From Gyrodactylus bullatarudis (taxonomy: Eukaryota > Platyhelminthes > Monogenea > Gyrodactylidea > Gyrodactylidae), in contig SSNU01000033.1 of assembly GCA_012064415.1 (NCBI GenBank), forward strand, positions 159,598-181,618: a DNA stretch of 22,021 nt, read 5' to 3'. The notes under the pieces are model-generated. The model ran no database searches. It saw only the letters and a list, made by a program, of their open reading frames with translations, and was not told the DNA's origin. This document shows positions 8,405-18,560 of this stretch, piece after piece. Position 1 is the first letter of the stretch; each line of letters begins with the position of its first letter. A program made the position numbers and the translations under genes.

Positions 8405-9055
8405 ATTCCATAATGAAATAAACCAATATGTTGTGGAAAAGAAATTTTCTGAAAAATGAATCTGGCTAAATTAGGCCGATTTTCAAATTTTGAAAATGCA
8501 CCAAATTTCCACTTTTTCAACTTTAAAGGTCAAAATTTTGATCGATTTCAAAGATTTGAAGCAGTGCAGATATTCGAGATCACCATTAGACCAAGAATTC
8601 GAATTGGGCCGTTGAGGTAGAAAGAAATTCACTGTTTTCAAGAAAAAGTTAAACTTTTAAATTTTGATCATTTCCCATCGTAATCAGTAGATTCAAATTT
8701 TTCGATTTCCCACATTAATGACAAATTTCTGTGGCCCAATTCGAATTCTTCGTCTAATGTTGGTCTCGAATATCTGCATTAAACTGCTTCAAATCTTTGA
8801 AATTCATAAAAATTTTGACCTTTATAGTTAAAAAAGTGGAAATTTGGTACATTTTCGAAATTTGAAAAACGGCTTAATTTTGGTCAGATTAAACTTTTCC
8901 AGAAATATTTTTTAATTTCCGCAACTTATTGGCTTATTTCATCTGGAATCTGAAAAATAAATTTTTTCGTGACTTTTCGAAGAAAAATATTGAGTATTTT
9001 GTAATAAAAGTAAATTCTCATCTTAATGTCAATTAGATTTATTAGACTTGAACCA
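8405..9055 (+). repeat. Family B dispersed repeat, fullest copy, with inverted arms
   Basis: Positions 8405-8610 pair in reverse complement with 8733-8949. Examples are GCACCAAATTTCCACTTTTTCAAC against its partner near 8826-8852, and AATTCGAATTGGGCC at 8597-8610 against GGCCCAATTCGAATT at 8733-8747. Arm identity looks like 75-80%, so the copy is old. The unique centre (8611-8732) includes TTCAAGAAAAAGTTAAAC. The tail 8945-9055 (AAGAAAAATATTGAGTATTTTG..AAATTCTCATCTTxATGTC) recurs at 11083-11165 and, reversed, at 14165-14205, so it belongs to the family. It is non-coding and of unknown class; a foldback DNA element is likeliest. Confidence 0.7.
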
Positions 9056-9258
9056 ATTATATGTTAGGGTTAATTCCAAAAATCACCCCAAGAAAATTTT
9101 TTTTCAAAAATATCCCCAAAAATGACACCAATGAAAATTTCAACACTTCCTCAATCAATTATTTCAAAATTCCCCTCTCTACCAGAATTAATATCAGATA
9201 AATTTTTTGAATAGTTATTCTTCTATTCAAAGATTGAAAGTGAACTTAGATGGAAAAA

Positions 9259-9627
9259 ATCTTACTCGAATCGAATAGGTTTTTACAAATTTTCGCTACC
9301 TCTGAAGAGGATTAATTTAATGTTTCTCAAATAGTGGAATAAGAAGAGTTATTAATTTCAATGAACTCCGATGTTCTTGAAGTTTTGATAAAAAATAATA
9401 GATATTCCTGTAAACATCTGAGTGCTGTGGCTGACAGGTTCTAAGTTTTCCTTGAAAATTATGCTTCAAATGAATACAAAGTAATTTCCTTGAAAGCAGC
9501 TTTCTCAGAGATTATCACGCTCAGCTGGAAGAAACTGATATTTAAAAAAAAGACATCAAAAAAGTGTGATGATGTTAAACTTATGAACTATAATTATAAT
9601 CGATTCTACATTCATGAGTGATGTGAT
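9259..9627 (+). pseudogene. Possible decayed coding sequence, family not recognised
   Basis: One frame starting at an ATG in 9249-9251 runs to a final stop near 9620 with only three internal stops in about 124 codons. About ten would be expected by chance at this base composition. Segments such as MNSDVLEVLIKNNRYSCKH and ENYASNEYKVISLKAAF look protein-like in composition. I recognise no domain. The frame runs into the first copy of a 37-bp direct repeat at 9600. It may equally be chance, so treat it as a candidate. Confidence 0.25.
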
Positions 9628-9735
9628 TTTGAATTATCCTCTTTTCACATATGATAGCAGATTGAGGGGGAGGGGGTGGAGCATGGTGTTGTTCATTGTC
9701 GATTTTACATTCATGAGTGATGTGATTTTGAATTA
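9600..9735 (+). repeat. 37-bp direct repeat pair with 99-bp period
   Basis: Positions 9600-9636 and 9699-9735 are the same 37-nt word (TCGATTxTACATTCATGAGT...GAATTA), with one C/T difference. The spacer holds a G-rich tract GAGGGGGAGGGGG (9664-9676). The pair could come from tandem duplication or from an insertion event that copied the target. No other copies were found in the window. Confidence 0.7.
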
Positions 9736-10229
9736 GATTTTTAAAAAGCTATTTCAGGTCCAAACTTATAAACTAATTTTCTTTGAGCTCTTTAATGCTG
9801 GCTTAATGAAAATTTCTCAGGCCAGTTAAAATAATATTGTCTATCGAATGGTGCTAATATCTTGACCTGGAAGTTAATAACAACAGAGTTATTTTAATTC
9901 AGTAATGCGTGATGCTAGAGACTTACTTTTTATTTCTTGTGAAAGCTAAGAAAATTCTCTTTTCAACTATGTAAAATATAGAATCATATTTTCTAAAATG
10001 TAATCATACTGGGGGAAGAGACTAGAAACAGAAAAAGTGGATATGGAAAAACCATGCTTCAATCTCATTGGTTGATAGGATACTCGAATATTATTGGTCA
10101 ATGAAATTGGGGCAGAGAGGTATAAAGGATTATTTTTTGGGTAGAGTTATCTCGAGGCGTTATCTATGCAACTCACTGTAGAATGAAATTTATCTAATTT
10201 TTCATTAAAATAACTATTCTGATCGGTCA

Positions 10230-10374
10230 AAATTTTTTTTGATTTTGTTCCTCTTATTACATAGAAAATTATTTTTGAGCTAAATCTGGTGATATGATGT
10301 TGAAATATTTGAAGATTAATTTTCTTATTTCGACATTTTTTAGAAATCTTGGAAAATTTCGTCCAAGTCCTATG
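10230..10374. repeat. Family A element, right-half remnant (copy 3)
   Basis: The sequence follows the family A right arm in order: a GATTTTGTTCCTCTTATTACA block, GCTAAATCTGGTGATATGAT, AATATTTGAAGATTAATTTTCTTATTTCGA, and the terminus AAAATTTCGTCCAAGTCCTATG. The left half is missing. The divergence is clearly greater than in copy 1. Small frames crossing it on both strands are shadows of the repeat. Confidence 0.6.
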
Positions 10375-10829
10375 AGTATGCCTGAGAAACATAATGATTT
10401 TCATGTGAAGATTCATTATCCTCTCATTATACACCTGGAAAATATCAAGTGTTGTGTACTCCCCTGCTTTTTAGAGGGAAAATAGAATAATTTCCGCTAT
10501 ATTGCACTGTAGAGCTGAGTGAACAGGGAGATAAATCAAGCAAAAATTCAACAGCTCTTCTACGTGAATATATTACTTTAATTATGGCCATGTTGCTCTT
10601 GGCGATCAAAATTTTGAATGAGTGAATGATTTCTTTATTGAATTTTCCTATTCACCAGTATAATCTATTTTGAATTACCACAAGGACTCTCTTCACAAGA
10701 TAGAATGAAATTATCCAAAGATTTTCTTTAACTTGTTCAACTTGCAAATTTCTTAGGATTAACTAAAGTTGGTTCATATTATTTTGGGAATCTATGATCT
10801 TTACAAAAATCTCAAAATTTTCCTCAACA

Positions 10830-11185
10830 GTTCGAATATGGTGAAAATTTTTTAAGAATCCAGATCATGTTACCTACTTTTTTCCGTTTGAAGAGAATGC
10901 CAAATTCCCAATTTTTAAACTTTGAGCTGGTAAATGGTTATTGATTTGAACATGGAAGATGGTCAAGAGAAGTTTTTCAGAATAAAGATAAATAAAGAAT
11001 TCAAATTTTCGAAAGAAACACTATTTTTGAGGAATTTTGAATTACAAAATTCAACTCCAAATTGATAACAGATTTTATTATGGAATAAATTTTTTCCTGA
11101 CTTCCTGAAGAAAAATATTGAGTGTTTTGAAAAAAAGTAAATTCTCATCTTCATGTCAATTAGGTTCAATTAGGATTAACATTAT
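10830..11185 (+). repeat. Family B dispersed repeat, diverged copy
   Basis: The second half is clear: GAATAAATTTTTTCCTGACTT, then AAGAAAAATATTGAGTGTTTTG, then AAGTAAATTCTCATCTTCATGTCAATTAG parallels 8948-9040. The first half (GCCAAATTCCCAATTTTTAAACTTTGAGCTGG) parallels the inner left arm at 8500-8535 more weakly. The centre is rearranged. Minus-strand frame 10963-11169 is a shadow of this repeat. Confidence 0.55.
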
Positions 11186-11324
11186 TTGTAGCTGTCGTTG
11201 GAAAAAGACGTGAATCTATTTTAATACATGTAATATAGTCGAATTTTTTTTCGAAATTAAATTCAACGAATAAAGTTTCTTGTATTTTCTTGCTCGAATG
11301 GGAAATTAGACCTGTCCATTTGTA

Positions 11325-11425
11325 CTCGATACGATATATCGATAAATATCGTATCTCGATATCTGCTCGATAAATATTGATAGCATATATCGAGTACTTT
11401 CGATAATATATCGAATAGTATCGTG
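11325..11425. repeat. Left subterminal CGATA/TATCG cluster of the hAT element
   Basis: About ten copies of CGATA or its complement TATCG lie in about 100 bp, in both orientations. The matching cluster is at 12990-13130 inside the other end. In hAT elements, such clustered short words near the ends bind the transposase. A small frame on the minus strand crossing this cluster is not a gene. Confidence 0.75.
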
Positions 11426-11746
11426 TGAAAATTTGGGGTAGAAAATATTAAAATCTTAAATCTCGTCTGTTCATTATACATGGGTAACACATTTGACACT
11501 CCTCACACTCAGTGGGGGGAGGGGTTTGAACTCTCGAGTCAGCATGCATATGATATAACCAATCATAATCGAGTTTCCCAATGACTTTGTTCCATGAAAA
11601 CCCATGCTGTCATTTCACTATTCAAAATGTCATGCAACTCATCTTTCATGTCTCATGTTAAGTACACTAGTCCGGTAAACCAATATTTCATCTCAGTACC
11701 AGGCGGTAAGCTACAATAATTAACATCATTAGCAATAGATCTTCAA

Positions 11747-12819
11747 ATGTGTATCATCTATGGATGTGTGAGTGTTATCAAAACAAAACAGTCAAGTACA
11801 ACTAACCTCTTAAGCCACCTCAAGACAAAGCATAAAACCGAATACGAGGCTTGCAGAAAAATTATCGATGAAAATAAAGTCACTAAACTCGACAAATATA
11901 TGACAGCGATAAGAAATGTCACTAAAGTCAAGTCTAATTCTGCCTCCCAAATCGAAGCAGATTTTTTGCAGCTGAGAAAGATCCTGAGCTGTAACGCTTC
12001 ATTTTCTATGGTTGAAAACGAAGAATTCCAAGAGTACTTAGAGTATCTTAACCCAAGTTTTCATTATAAGAGCAGACAAGCATGTGCTCGAAGACTTGGG
12101 GTATACTTCTATTTCCTTAAGGATAAAATAGTAAGAAATTTTCTTGAATAATATTCAGAACCTTTATCTTGATAATGACTTGACTGGCGATGGATTCATG
12201 GTCGCAGAAACAAGAAAAGTATCTTGCACTAACAATGCATTATGTCAATAAAAAGTTTGAAAAAAGGAACTTTTTACTCTCATTAAACCTTCTAACTGGT
12301 TCAGAAACTGCTGCAAATGTTTTTGTGAAAACACTGAAAAAACTCTCAAGTGAGGAAATCTTCAGTGACTCTAGCCCTGAAACTTCGTCGCCTTCGAAAA
12401 CAAAGATTCTTACAACGGAGTCCAGCATTTTTGACATTCTCGAAAAAGACGAAGAAGAAATAGAGTCCAAAAGTAAAAGGTTGAAGACTTCATTCATAGC
12501 GTCTTCTCTCCAAGAAGAGATAACTAATTACGAAAGATACGCTGTGTCATCAGGAGAAGAGGTTTTAGACTTTTGGAAAGCCAGACAACTTGATTTTCCC
12601 CAGTTGGCAAATATTGCCAGAAGCATTTACAGTATTAATCCAACTAGTGTTGCATCAGAGCGGGTTTTCAGTGTAGCTAGAAGAACAATACCCTGGTACA
12701 GGGAATCACTCGACTCTAACACAGTTGAAAATATCTTGTTTTGTAAACTTAATATGAATATAAGAATTATTATTCATTCTTTATTTAAATCTCCCTTTAT
12801 CTTTTTCTATCGAAACTAA
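11747..12819 (+). pseudogene. hAT transposase, internally deleted and frameshifted
   Basis: Two pieces of one protein remain. The first (11747-12151, 134 codons) has a BED zinc finger: Cys at residue 2, then HLKTKH as the His pair. The second finger cysteine of a Cx2C pair reads as Tyr (CIIYG). It ends at a conserved SRQACARRL-type linker. The second (12190-12819, 209 codons) opens with MDSWSQ, the block holding the first catalytic Asp, then YLALTMHY and SLNLLTG. It then jumps to an acidic linker and the C-terminal dimerisation domain: DFWKARQLDFPQLANIAR, followed by the SVASERVFSVA signature near 12648-12680. About half of a normal hAT transposase (600-700 residues) is missing, including the second and third catalytic positions. 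In-frame stops between the pieces (12152-12189) confirm decay. Confidence 0.88.
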
Positions 12820-12989
12820 AATTATTAAAAAGAACCTTTCTCTTCAAGATTACTTGAATGAGTATAAAAATCTGTACTAGAAAAGTGTAGTATTAGGTCT
12901 CATGTAGAAGAGTAAACGGGAATGTGTGTAGTTTCTATCTGTACAAACATGATATTTATTAGTGGAGGAGGGGAGTATTTATGAGAAAA

Positions 12990-13130
12990 TATCGGTAAAA
13001 GTCGATATTTTTATCGATATTATCGAAGAGGTTCGATATCATGTCGATAAATTTATAGAAAAAATATCGAGAAGAGATATTTTGCGATATATCGAAAAGT
13101 CGATATATATCGAATATCGACTTACGATAT
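12990..13130. repeat. Right subterminal CGATA/TATCG cluster of the hAT element
   Basis: A dense run of TATCGA/TCGATAT words mirrors the left cluster and ends at the right TIR. The plus-strand frame 12962-13201 arises from this repetitive sequence and is not a gene. Confidence 0.75.
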
Positions 13131-13149
13131 GGACAGGTCTATGGGAAAT

Positions 13150-14144
13150 TATTATTTGTGATGCAAAATCTAAACAATCTTTTGATCATTTAACCCTTTA
13201 AGCCCTAGAGAATTTTTTTCATGATCGCATTCAATCTTTTGTCTAACCTATGGTTTGTGAATACGCTGATTGTTTTAACGTAATTATTAAATTTTTGGAA
13301 AATATCAACTTTCTTTAAATTAAAATAGATTTTTGCGTATTTCAGGAGATAAATAAATTTACTATTGAATGGCTGGTAAACGTTGTAATTTATGAGTTAC
13401 TGAAATTATATGTAACCCGTTGGGACTTTAAGGGTATGATGATATTTTATTGCTTTCGAAAGCTAACTCGTTTTATTGGTGCTAAATAAAGGGGCTAATA
13501 ATATAAAAATGCTTAACCCAAAAGATTTTTACAAAAAAGTCCCAGAATCTTTTGAGTTGTTAGTTTCATTTTCAAAAATTTTGATTATTTAGACCAGTAC
13601 CTTGAATAATTCGAAAAAATACCGAATTTTGAACCAAAGACAAATATGTAATACTTATATTAATTTTTTAAGTAATATACCAGATTGTTTATCATAGGGG
13701 GGAGGGTTAGTCAAAAATAGGGGGTTGTTTACTCAGCATCTCTGAGTTTACAAATTCACAAAAATTTATCTTGTCTTACAACAAAAAAATTCAGAATATA
13801 AATTTTAGAATTGATATAACAATACTCAAAATTATATTATTCATAGAGAAACCAGACCCAATGCATGAATAGTTTTTCCAAATTTTCACTATAATTTCTT
13901 TACTGAAGAATCATGAAATATTTATCTCCATCAGTGATCTGCCACAATTGATTGAGACATTAAATCATAAATATTCTTTAATTATGTGTATTGATTTCCT
14001 GTTAAATAATAATTAAATTTAACATTGTCTGTGAGAGAAACACTACTCTATTTGGTTAGCCTTAAAGTCGACTCAAATATTATGTCTTTTCATATCATGA
14101 ACTTTATGAAACTCTATTGGCGCCCTTTAAAAATGAGAGTTAAA
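13150..14144. other. Gene-free stretch
   Basis: No credible frame. TTAACCCTTTAAGCCC (about 13190-13205) and GGGACTTTAAGGG (13422-13434) form an imperfect inverted pair about 240 bp apart. This recalls short TTAA-targeting (piggyBac-type) termini, but the match is weak. A G-rich tract ATAGGGGGGAGGG lies near 13695. Confidence 0.4.
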
Positions 14145-14345
14145 TTTATGTGAACTATAGTTGACATGAAGATAAGAATTTACTACAAAAATCTCAATTC
14201 GCCTAAAGAGTTTCACGAGAATTCGTCATTATTGTAGTGAATCGAGCAAATTTTAATTTTTACAATGTAAAATGATTCAAAATTTAGAAGTTTAACTTTT
14301 TCTTGGAGAAGGCAGTTTATAAAGTACGGGAAGCCATTTTTTCAT
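14145..14345 (-). repeat. Family B dispersed repeat, reversed copy
   Basis: Read on the minus strand, it gives TTCTCCAAGAAAAAGTTAAACTTCTAAATTTTG, then GAxTCACTACAATAATGACGAATTCT, then GTAAATTCTTATCTTCATGTCAAC. The same blocks occur in the same order at 8630-8730 and 9005-9035, with the right arm between them deleted. A weaker further piece may lie at 14480-14550. Confidence 0.5.
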
Positions 14346-17300
14346 CTGAAACCATTGCATCAAATTTATGTATTATTTTACAATAAATTGAATTTCAAAC
14401 TCAGATTTAAATTAAAAGGATTTTCAGCCCATTTTCAAATGACCTTTTAAACAAAATTAGAACTTTTGATCAACTTATCACAAAAATGAATTTTGCGATC
14501 ATCACGATGGAAAATGATCAAAAATTTAAAAATCTACTTTTGAATATCAAGAATTGCTTAATATTGTCAAGATTGATTTTTATTTCTTTCCAAAACTCAT
14601 TAGAATATTTAATTGTGGATTTTGAAAAATAAATTTGAAAGATTTGCTATTGGTTCAAAGGTATAAAAATACAAGAATATAAGAAAAAGTCATCTAATTA
14701 TAAGTGCATTTGTGAATTGCACACCTCATTTTTGAGAGAACCAATGGAATTCAACTAAATTTTCAATGAATATGAATTCTATCACTCATTCCTTGGTTTA
14801 TTTAAAACTCTAACTTGAGACGCTTCTGTAATCTATTTCTTGCAGCTCACGAATATCGTAGAGGCTTTGATTTTTATTCAGGAGAAAACTTGATAGAATG
14901 CTAGGGTCCTTCAGATAATTCAGATAAGCCTCAAAAAATCCGAAAAGGTACCGTAAATAAATTATTAAAATAAGGATCAATTTTCGATAATCTTGTGAAA
15001 AGTTTTGTTTGCGTTGAAAAAAATGATTAGATAATTCAAATTAAAATTAAACATGTCTAAAAGAGATTTGGTACTTTCTTCTTCGCAAGGGTACCTGAGA
15101 TCTTCTCTGAACCTATTTATCGTTCTTCAAGCTTTGATAATATCTTCTATAGATTAAGGATTAATGATCTCAACCTACCAAGGATATAGCTTATATAGGG
15201 AAATTAGAAAATTTTGAAAGAGTATTGTAATTTGATTTAAAGTTTTTTAGGATTTCTATACAATAAAACGAATCTCAATTAACTTTATAATAATTTTTTT
15301 GGTTGTACCTAAAGTCAATTTGAGAGTCGATTCGGAATCTTTCTGAATCTGAAGAACCCTACTGTATTTTTAATGAAGTCGTAGAACAAAAAAAGACCTA
15401 CGTTTATTTGTTAGGGCTATAGAATTCTCATAAATATTACATTATTATATTATAGTATTAAGAAACAAATAAAATCTGACAAATATTTTTATGGTTGTAA
15501 AACTATCTTTCCTATGCGTTGAAATGAAAAATAATCTTTGTTAGAAAACGAATTCTCTTTTTCTGTCATCATAAGTAAAAATATATTCTATTTTCTTGAC
15601 TAGAGAATATTTTTAACGTTACTAAGTAAACTTCAAGCTTAGCCCTTTATTATCATTTTCGTTGTATTTTGATAATAAAAAAGGAGCATAGTTTCTCTTG
15701 CAGAGACTATAGAAACGTAGAATATTTGAAGAAAAAATCCCATCTTACTTTTTCAATATGGTTTATTTCATCTGATTTTTCATTGATAATTATCAAATTG
15801 TAATTTGAATAATACTCAATGAATATGATAAAAATAATTGATGAATTCAATTTTTGGGGTTAATATGCCATTTTTTGTTCTCCTTATCTGACACTAAAAT
15901 ATAACTTTCCTACTTTGAAATCAAATCAAATTAAAAGAAATTAAAATTTGGCGCTTACTTAGAATTTTCCTGATAAATATTTTTTCTAATGGTTAAATTA
16001 GGGTTGATAATCTGGATTTCTGTAATTATTTCTCGAGTTCTTGATGAAAAAATGCACAGAAGCATGAAAATCTCTATGTATAATATACATTATCTTGTAG
16101 CTTAATAAATTTCCTTTGTAATGAGAGATAAAAAAATGTATATCTTAGCTTAAATTATCGCTCGTCTGATGCAAAAATGAGACATGAAGGGTTAATATTC
16201 TAATTAGTGTTAAATCTTTTTAAAAGTATTATGAATAAAAGTAGCATGTTTACCAGAAATGATTTCTAGTTAGATTTCTGAATCATCGGATCTAAAAATT
16301 ATCCTTAAAAATTATAGTGTAAAAGACACAAGTTGTTGGGAATAGTTTTGGTTAAGCTTATAAAAAAGTATCAAAATTAAAAACCCATTTTGTTGGTAGT
16401 CTTAAGATGATCAAAGAGTCCAGTTAATTGTGTTACCGTGTGACAAGCTTAAAAATCATTCCCCTATTCGCTATCAAGAGTAACAAGGTTTATAATATTC
16501 CTGCTTTTTTTCCCGTTTTTAAATTTCGTAAAAATCATTCAAATCTCTTTTGAGTATTATTTTGTGACATTTTTAAAAAATGATTCTTTATTCCAAAAAG
16601 TTGACAATACTAAAGAAAATGATGAATTAGTTAATTCTCCTGGTAAAAATTATTTAAAAAAAATCAGCATTTCAGAAAAAAACTACTAAAATAGAAGATT
16701 TCCTTTCAAAAATGAGTGTTTCATAGGTAAGTTAAATATTTTCCTTTTTCTAATAAATGAAATTTTAGTAAAGAAAATGCCCACACTTGGAAATAAAAGA
16801 GAGAAACCAATACAATCGGTGGAAATAAAATTCGGCTTTAATTGAGGTTCTTTTATTAGATTAACAGAGAAAATAACGCCGATTAAAAACCATGTTTCAT
16901 TAATTAAAAAGAAGTGCACCTCCTGTAGCGAATTTACAAAAAATTAATGCAAAAATATGATAATTTAGAAAAATTAAATTACTGTTACGATTTGAAATGA
17001 TAAATACTCACCCATTGATAGAATACTCGAATCCTTCCTTCGAGTTATACATTGGTTATATTTTGAAAAGATTAAGAAAATACCAAATCTTGGACATTAA
17101 CTTGTAAAAATACAAATCATCTCTTGCTATGGTTGGGAAAACATCTCCTATTGGCCAATAAGGTGAATATGCATTCTATCCAATCAGTGAATGAAAAGAT
17201 TCTTCAAAACTATAGAATGGTACAAACATATGATTCCTAGTGACTAGATGTACACCTTTCCTTGATCATGATCCAATGATGATTCGCCCTTAATACTCAA

Positions 17301-17825
17301 GATGATAAACTTCAACAGTATACAAATGTAGTATTAACAATATTTTAACATAGAATTAGGCAAAAATATCAATGTTGTACCAATGATATTGCTTATTTAT
17401 ATATAATCTGATATAAAAAAGACATTAATCTTGAAAGATTTTTATGTTTTTATCAAAATAAATTCCATTGAAATGTAATCAACACGATAATGTGCTCACC
17501 TGGATAAAGGACATTTGAGAACATTCAACGTTTGATCTAGGAATAATAATACAGATTATAAGGCCCAATTTGACAAATTGAATGAAAAAAATAGTTTTTT
17601 TCAAGTATTGAGTTCAACTTGATTATTATTGAAAGTGCTAACAAGAAGTTCCTTAGGATCAAAATTACACAAGAAAATCAAATCTGCTAAATTTGATCTA
17701 GAGATTAGCCTAAAGTTTTGAATTTTTATCATTTTAAAAATGGCAAATTTCGATATCCCAAAATCACTCAAAAGTTTTGTAATAGTTAGAACGGTAATAT
17801 TTCTGAACCTCATCAATGATATTAT
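14346..17825. other. Long gene-free A+T-rich stretch
   Basis: No frame over about 80 codons and no domain I recognise on either strand; the two small minus-strand frames (16686-16919, 17601-17816) have no support. Around 17140-17260 there are ATTGG/CCAAT boxes and a GCATTCTAT word, which loosely recall the gypsy LTR at 20700-20760 and could be an old solo LTR. Otherwise I see only A/T runs. Confidence 0.45.
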
Positions 17826-18412
17826 TGCTTCAGTCTAGAGAAAATAGTTAGTGAAGAAGAAGTATTAAATGAGATTGATGAAATCCGAGGAAGACTGAAT
17901 GAAAACGGATACCCTTGAAGATTTGTTCAAAAATATTTACAAAAGAGTTTAGATGATGAAGCAAAACAGTAAATAGAAGAAGAACAAATTGAAGGAGCTT
18001 TCCCTATTTTCATAGAATTAAACTTTTAAGGAGATGCATTCAGCTATGAATTAAGAAGAAAATTGAATTTACTTGTAAATGAATATTACACTGGTTGTAT
18101 ATGTCACCGTAAATTTGCTTACTCACGTAAGTTAGCATGCTTACGGTTAGTATGCTTACTTATTTTTAAACGTTTTTTGAGTCCTTACCTAGTAAGCACT
18201 TTTACGTTTTTCGAATATTTCTATCCCCAGTAAGCATATTTACGGTAAGTGTACTTACTTATTTTTTAAATTTAATCGAATCTCATTTACTGCTTCGAGG
18301 AGCTAGATATATAGTTAGAATGCAGAGAATATTAGGAATTAGGATAAATAAGCATCTGAACAAGAACAGCTCATCAATTAAGAAACACATTGGTAGATGC
18401 GGAAGCGGATGA
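17826..18412 (+). pseudogene. Penelope-like element remnant: reverse transcriptase end, linker and GIY-YIG endonuclease
   Basis: From 17826 to about 18106 one frame stays in register with three stops (17916, 17970, 18027). It reads EEVLNEIDEIRGRLNENGYP, the helix and NGYP motif that ends Penelope-type reverse transcriptases. Next come PIFIELNF and ELRRKLNLLVNEYY, the linker normally containing a (F/Y)xxLPF..G segment and RRL. After a 170-bp insertion, 18296-18412 reads GARYIVRMQR then LGIRINKHLNKNSSSIKKHI, matching the xYIGxTxRxLxxRIxEH core of the GIY-YIG domain. The intact enzyme would nick target DNA and copy its RNA into it. Here the catalytic YIG reads YIV, and stops and a frameshift near 18290 break the gene. 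The upstream reverse transcriptase palm is not visible. Non-Penelope retroelements lack this RT plus GIY-YIG order, so the assignment is fairly firm. Confidence 0.72.
18104..18272. repeat. Palindrome-rich insertion within the Penelope-like remnant
   Basis: CACCGTAAATTTGCTTACT (18104-18122) pairs in reverse complement with AGTAAGCATATTTACGGTAA (18230-18249). Between them are further TGCTTACGG, TATGCTTAC, AGTAAGCA and TTTTACG words in both directions. A direct echo TTACGGTxAGTxTxCTTACTTATTTTT occurs at about 18141-18167 and 18240-18267. The block separates the linker and endonuclease parts of the decayed element, so it entered, or expanded, after that element. It is non-coding and its class is unknown. 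It shares ATATTTACGGTAA with the mosaic ending at 8368. Confidence 0.6.
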
Positions 18413-18560
18413 AAGATACTTTACAGAAATATAAACTATCGCACCATAAAATCTGTGTATTCAAAAGAACTACACACACAATTTAGAACTACCATGGCCC
18501 AATTTATTTTTAATTTGAAAAGTTTTTTAGTTTTTTCATCAATTCGAATTGCTCAAGAGA

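Larger units (their letters stand above)
11307..13141 (+). mobile_element. hAT DNA transposon, structurally complete but internally deleted
   Basis: The termini are TAGACCTGTCCAT (11307-11319) and its exact reverse complement ATGGACAGGTCTA (13129-13141). An identical 8-bp sequence, TGGGAAAT, flanks both sides (11299-11306 and 13142-13149), the target duplication length diagnostic of hAT elements. Inside each end lies about 100-140 bp packed with CGATA/TATCG words (11325-11425 and 12990-13130), probably transposase-binding subterminal repeats. The body encodes a broken BED/hATC transposase. At 1835 bp it is shorter than most autonomous hATs. Conserved ends mean it could still have been mobilised by a functional relative. 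Confidence 0.92.

Noticed and set aside
10147..10485. Overlapping small frames on both strands
   Set aside because: They cross the family A remnant and change strand freely; no motif.
11263..11499. 78-codon minus-strand frame
   Set aside because: It is generated by the CGATA/TATCG subterminal cluster of the hAT element.
12240..12497. 85-codon minus-strand frame
   Set aside because: Antisense shadow of the hAT transposase serine/glutamate-rich linker.
12962..13201. 79-codon plus-strand frame
   Set aside because: Repetitive Asp/Ile/Tyr-rich translation of the right subterminal cluster, running through the TIR into flanking DNA.
16686..16919. 77-codon minus-strand frame
   Set aside because: No motif, no neighbouring gene signals, and expected by chance in this length of DNA.
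18104..18272. CRISPR-like array
   Set aside because: Repeats are short, occur in both orientations and lack regular spacers; the window is animal DNA.
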